Assembly: GCA_020024055.1 (NCBI GenBank)
Contig: JAHHUI010000057.1
Span: 1 to 9,333 of the forward strand
Direction of reading: 5' to 3'
Source: Spirochaetaceae bacterium
GTDB lineage: Bacteria; Spirochaetota; Spirochaetia; WRBN01
Length of the DNA stretch: 9,333 nucleotides
The stretch's first letter is position 1. The number at the start of each line of letters is the position of its first letter. Position numbers and translations under genes: made by a program. Below the pieces are notes generated by a model that had not been told where the DNA came from, ran no database searches, and was given only the letters and a program-made list of their open reading frames with translations. Positions 6,930 to 9,333 of this stretch are shown here, piece after piece.

Positions 6930-7415
6930 TCAGCTATTCTTTTGCAAAAGGACAATGACCTGGGCGCCAATGGCTAGATTTTGTCCGATGGCATCCGTTG
7001 CCTCATTGGTTTTGGCTTTCACGCCAATGCGATCGATGCCAAGGCCCAGATGCTGGGCCAGATTTTCGCGAATGGCCTGTTTATGCGGGAAAAGTTTAGG
7101 CTGCTCTAAACTGATGACGCAGTCAATATTCACAATGGAAAAATCCTCTGTACGGATAATTTCCAGGCAGCGCTGAAGCAAAATCAGGCTGCTGATGCCT
7201 TTATACTGGGGGTCGCTGGGGGGAAAATGATCGCCAATGTCTGATTGCCCGCAGGCCCCAAACAAAGCATCGATCAGAGCATGGATGAGCACATCGCCGT
7301 CTGAATGCGCCTGGCAGCCCACAGGCGAGGGAATGCCCACCCCGCCGATGACCAACGGAAGATTTGCCTCAAGACGATGCAGATCTGTGCCCAGGCCAAT
7401 GCGTAAATCACTCAT
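6930..7415 (-). CDS. ispF: 2-C-methyl-D-erythritol 2,4-cyclodiphosphate synthase IspF
   Basis: Fifth enzyme of the MEP isoprenoid pathway. It cyclises CDP-methylerythritol 2-phosphate to methylerythritol 2,4-cyclodiphosphate with release of CMP, as a cytosolic trimer. The 161 residues are of typical length. Zinc ligands are Asp11 and His13 (LGTDLHRL) and His45 (DVLIHALIDAL). The family signature AHSDGDV (36-42) is intact, and so are the substrate loop SDIGDHFPPSD (58-68) and the C-terminal VKAKTNEATDAIG (132-144). Its ATG overlaps the ispD stop as ATGA (7412-7415), with GAGGA upstream, so translation of the two enzymes is coupled. In some treponemes the two are, as I recall, fused into one IspDF protein; here they are separate. 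Confidence 0.97.
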   Translation of the reverse strand: MSDLRIGLGTDLHRLEANLPLVIGGVGIPSPVGCQAHSDGDVLIHALIDALFGACGQSDIGDHFPPSDPQYKGISSLILLQRCLEIIRTEDFSIVNIDCVISLEQPKLFPHKQAIRENLAQHLGLGIDRIGVKAKTNEATDAIGQNLAIGAQVIVLLQKNS

Positions 7416-8077
7416 GTAATATCCTCTTTAAATGTAATTTTTTTATTTGTATTTTCTCCCCGGATAACGGAAACCGGATGGGAATGAATCATACTCCACA
7501 CTTGGGCGTCATCGGTGCAGTCTTTATGTTTTTGGGCCGCCTGGCGATGGGCAGAGAGGATTTTGGAAAAGATAAAGGCCTGTGGAGTCTGGGCTACACA
7601 GAGATCAGATCTCAGAAGATGCTGGATAATTTCATTCTTGTCATTGATCATTTTAATGGTTTCTGTGGGGGCAATAGCAGGAATCACGGCTTGTTTTTGA
7701 GGCAAAACCTGGCACAAATGTTCAATCAGCTGCGCTGATACCCAGGGGCGGGCGCCATCGTGAATGAGAACAAAATCAGGCTCGTATTTTTCCAATTCCT
7801 CCAGGGCAATGTGCACAGATTCCTGGCGTGTGTGGCCACTTGGGCTGTGGCTGTGCGGCTTGGCAATATGCTGTAAATATTGAAGAGTTTCTTCCTGATG
7901 GGCAGGATTGTAAACAAGATGAATATGTGAAATGCGCTGATGTTCTGAAGATAAGGAAAGAAGTGTACTTAAAGCTGTCTGGCCGTCTCTGAGTAAAGAG
8001 AGTTCTTTTTTTACACCAAAGCGCGAAGAAAGCCCCCCGGCCAAAATAATAAAAGCACAATGCCAATTATGTTTCAT
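7412..8077 (-). CDS. ispD: 2-C-methyl-D-erythritol 4-phosphate cytidylyltransferase IspD
   Basis: Third step of the MEP pathway: transfers CMP from CTP to methylerythritol 4-phosphate, releasing pyrophosphate. The protein has 221 residues, slightly short of the E. coli enzyme (about 236). The nucleotide-binding loop LAGGLSSRFGVKKE (12-25) holds Arg19 and the catalytic-type Lys. The conserved GHTRQESV (81-88), HDGARP (106-111, usually HDAARP), QTPQAF (163-168), TDDAQVW (188-194) and GENTNKKIT (207-215) all appear in the family order, so an active enzyme is expected. Its ATG lies inside the end of carD (11-bp overlap) and has only a weak purine stretch before it, so it probably relies on ribosomes finishing carD. 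ispF overlaps its stop by 4 bp. Confidence 0.96.
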   Translation of the reverse strand: MKHNWHCAFIILAGGLSSRFGVKKELSLLRDGQTALSTLLSLSSEHQRISHIHLVYNPAHQEETLQYLQHIAKPHSHSPSGHTRQESVHIALEELEKYEPDFVLIHDGARPWVSAQLIEHLCQVLPQKQAVIPAIAPTETIKMINDKNEIIQHLLRSDLCVAQTPQAFIFSKILSAHRQAAQKHKDCTDDAQVWSMIHSHPVSVIRGENTNKKITFKEDIT

Positions 8078-8642
8078 CTATATTCAGAGTGTCGTCTAAA
8101 TCATCATCAAAGAGCTCGCTGTCGATATCGCCAAGAATATCACCGTCGCCTTCGGGTTCTAATTTACTGAAGACAATGCGTTCCACTTCTTTGGTGGGCT
8201 TGCCCAGGCTATAAGAAATTTCATCTACCAGCATTTTCAATGCACTGTCGAAGAGTTTCCTTTCCAGGATAGGCAGCTCTTTAATTTTAGAACGATGATA
8301 TAAGGCACGCACCACCGTGGTGATGTCCATCACGCTGCCTTGCTTGAGCAGATTGTGATTAATTTGATAGCGGGTTTTCCAGTCGCCCTGCAGGGGTTCA
8401 AAATCTTCAGAGATAATATCGAGCACACGCTGGGCTTCTTTTTTTGGGGCAATAGGGCGAATGCCCAATTCTGCAGCGCGCTCAACAGGGACCAAAGCAG
8501 TCATATCAGAAGATTTGAGATATATTTTATAATAAGGAATTTTTTTTCCCTTAAACTGTCTTTCGTCGACGGCTTGAATTTGGCCTATACCCTGGAGCGG
8601 ATAGACGACTTCTTGATTCACTTGGAATAAATCTTTTTTCAT
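8067..8642 (-). CDS. carD: CarD/CdnL-family RNA polymerase-binding regulator
   Basis: Transcription factor that binds the RNA polymerase beta subunit and stabilises open promoter complexes, notably at rRNA and housekeeping promoters in the bacteria studied. The N-terminal Tudor-like RNAP-interaction domain is at about 5-62 (FQVNQEVVYPLQGIGQI, then KIPYYKIYLKSSDMTALVPVERAAELGIRPI). A helical DNA-binding domain is at about 66-160. Trp88 (GDWKTRY) is in the place of the tryptophan that wedges into the -10 minor groove in Mycobacterium and Thermus CarD. The last 30 residues are an acidic tail (LFDDDLDDTLNIDET) beyond the usual domain. Length is 191 residues. No other in-frame ATG fits. It leads the carD-ispD-ispF unit, and ispD starts inside its last codons. 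The start codon lies only 8 nt downstream of the best -10 element. Confidence 0.94.
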   Translation of the reverse strand: MKKDLFQVNQEVVYPLQGIGQIQAVDERQFKGKKIPYYKIYLKSSDMTALVPVERAAELGIRPIAPKKEAQRVLDIISEDFEPLQGDWKTRYQINHNLLKQGSVMDITTVVRALYHRSKIKELPILERKLFDSALKMLVDEISYSLGKPTKEVERIVFSKLEPEGDGDILGDIDSELFDDDLDDTLNIDET

Positions 8643-8650
8643 ACCTTTCT

Positions 8651-8680
8651 ATTTTAACGTACAAGGCTGGTAGTAGTCAA
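8651..8680 (-). promoter_or_regulatory. Candidate sigma-70 promoter for carD
   Basis: On the minus strand TTGACT (8680-8675, five of six) and TAAAAT (8656-8651, five of six) are separated by 18 nt. The -10 ends 8 nt before the ATG, so transcription would begin around 8644, giving a leader of about 2 nt. The AAAGG in front of the ATG would then be mostly untranscribed. No better placed promoter was found in the region. Confidence 0.5.
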
Positions 8681-8683
8681 ACG

Positions 8684-8700
8684 TCGAAATTCGAATATTC
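8684..8700. repeat. Overlapping small palindromes in the carD/BOF divergent region
   Basis: TCGAA-A-TTCGA (8684-8694) is a perfect inverted repeat, and GAATATTC (8693-8700) is a perfect palindrome sharing two bases with it. They lie just upstream of the carD -35 element and about 25 bp upstream of the -35 of the divergent gene. This is a position where an operator or an A/T-rich upstream element could act on carD. The function is inferred from position only, and short palindromes like these also arise by chance. Confidence 0.3.
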
Positions 8701-8725
8701 TTCAAAATTTACTCTAGATTTAGAC

Positions 8726-8754
8726 TTGATTCTCTATCTTAAGTAGGGTATACT
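8726..8754 (+). promoter_or_regulatory. Strong sigma-70-type promoter for the BOF-domain gene
   Basis: TTGATT (8726-8731) and TATACT (8749-8754, five of six matches to TATAAT) are separated by an ideal 17 nt. The expected start near 8761 gives a leader of about 15 nt that contains a consensus AGGAGG (8762-8767), 8 nt before the ATG. Good promoter and good ribosome binding site together suggest high expression. Confidence 0.7.
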
Positions 8755-8775
8755 TCAGTTTAGGAGGGTTTAAAC

Positions 8776-9228
8776 ATGAAAAAGCTTTTAATTTTAGCTT
8801 TAGTCGCTCTTCTTCCTTTTGCTGTAAGCGCCCAAAAGAAGGATGCCAAGGACAGCAAGACAGAGCAGACTGATTCTAAGAAAGACACCAAGTCTTCTTC
8901 CAACTCTAAGGGAGACAGCAACAGTGGACAGATTGTGAAGTCTGTGACTGTTGAGCAGGCTAAGAAGGATGTAGCTCACTTTTCCACCATCATTGTCGAG
9001 GGTCAGTTGACTCATCAGATTGGTGACAGAGACTTCGTCCTCACAGATTCCACTGGTTCTATCAAGCTTGAGCTGACCAGCGAGACCGAGTACTATGCCG
9101 ATGGTGAAATCCTGTTGGGTTCCACTGTGCGTGTTCTTGGTGTTGTGAAGAAAAGACTCTGGGATGATACAGTGATTGAAGGTGTTAAGCTGAAGGTTGT
9201 GAATCCCAGCGCTGTTGGTGGTTTCTAA
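8776..9228 (+). CDS. Exported BOF (OB-fold, YgiW/YdeI-like) protein
   Basis: The 150-residue protein has a clear Sec signal peptide: KK, a hydrophobic core LLILALVALLPFAV, and a probable cut after VSA (19|20). A hydrophilic Lys/Ser/Asp-rich segment (20-51) follows and looks disordered. Residues about 55-142 resemble the bacterial OB-fold (BOF) family: VEQAKKDVAHFSTIIVEGQL, then DRDFVLTDSTGSIKLEL, then GSTVRVLGVVKKRLWDDTVIEGVKL. Related periplasmic proteins such as YgiW and YdeI are linked to stress tolerance, but the ligand is unknown and I do not assign a specific role. No lipobox cysteine is present, so it should be a soluble periplasmic or secreted protein. Codon use differs from the neighbours: by hand count 15 of 18 lysines are AAG. 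It is monocistronic between its own promoter and a terminator, divergent from carD. Confidence 0.85.
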   Translation: MKKLLILALVALLPFAVSAQKKDAKDSKTEQTDSKKDTKSSSNSKGDSNSGQIVKSVTVEQAKKDVAHFSTIIVEGQLTHQIGDRDFVLTDSTGSIKLELTSETEYYADGEILLGSTVRVLGVVKKRLWDDTVIEGVKLKVVNPSAVGGF

Positions 9229-9255
9229 TTTAGGCTTTAAGCCCTAATCTGTTCT

Positions 9256-9292
9256 GCGGCTTCTTGCTTTTTTGTGAGAAGCCGCCATTTTT
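9256..9292 (+). terminator. Rho-independent terminator of the BOF-domain gene
   Basis: A perfect 9-bp stem, GCGGCTTCT (9256-9264) with AGAAGCCGC (9277-9285), encloses a 12-nt loop and is followed by CA and a T-run (9288-9292), then more pyrimidine-rich sequence. It begins 27 bp after the stop codon. A smaller GGCT/AGCC hairpin lies directly after the stop (9233-9243). Confidence 0.85.
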
Positions 9293-9333
9293 CTCCTTTT
9301 CCCCTTCCCTTTTTTTAAAGATCTTTTCTTCCC

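Noticed and set aside
7364..7738. Plus-strand open frame of 124 codons opposite ispD
   Set aside because: It is antisense to ispF and ispD, whose motifs are unambiguous. Its translation shows no recognisable domain.

Overview
The window looks like chromosomal DNA of a motile spirochaete related to Treponema. The main evidence is the gene order cheA - cheW - cheX - cheY, which is the classic spirochaete chemotaxis operon. The CheW protein carries a C-terminal CheR-like domain and the phosphatase is CheX rather than CheZ, both of which fit that group. A CarD regulator directly followed by the isoprenoid genes ispD and ispF is also in keeping with treponemes. This assignment rests on gene content and order read by eye, not on a database search.

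Layout. Positions 1-110 are an untranslated leader. Positions 111-5055, plus strand, hold a tightly packed chemotaxis operon: the kinase CheA, the CheW/CheR-like fusion, CheX and CheY. It meets a minus-strand gene train head-on at 5052-5055, where the stop codons of cheY and ruvA interlock. Read from right to left (8642 down to 5052), that train is carD, ispD, ispF, then a 74-bp gap with a probable promoter, then yebC, ruvC, ruvA. Most of its junctions overlap by 4-11 bp. A 133-bp divergent region (8643-8775) carries back-to-back promoters for carD and for a plus-strand secreted BOF/OB-fold protein at 8776-9228. That gene ends at a hairpin terminator (9256-9292), followed by pyrimidine-rich DNA to the window end.

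How the genes work together. CheA autophosphorylates under receptor control, the CheW-type fusion builds the receptor array, CheY-P signals to the flagellar motor, and CheX removes the phosphate. No receptor, cheB, bona fide cheR or flagellar gene lies in the window. On the minus strand, CarD tunes RNA polymerase at promoters, IspD and IspF carry out steps three and five of the MEP isoprenoid pathway, YebC is a translation or regulatory factor, and RuvC and RuvA resolve Holliday junctions. ruvB is not present here.

Most worth a second look: the CheW/CheR-like scaffold with eroded methyltransferase motifs and AT-rich 3' end, a G9 homopolymer sitting at its ribosome binding site, an enlarged dimerisation domain in CheA, a predicted nearly leaderless carD mRNA, and the compositionally distinct secreted BOF protein.
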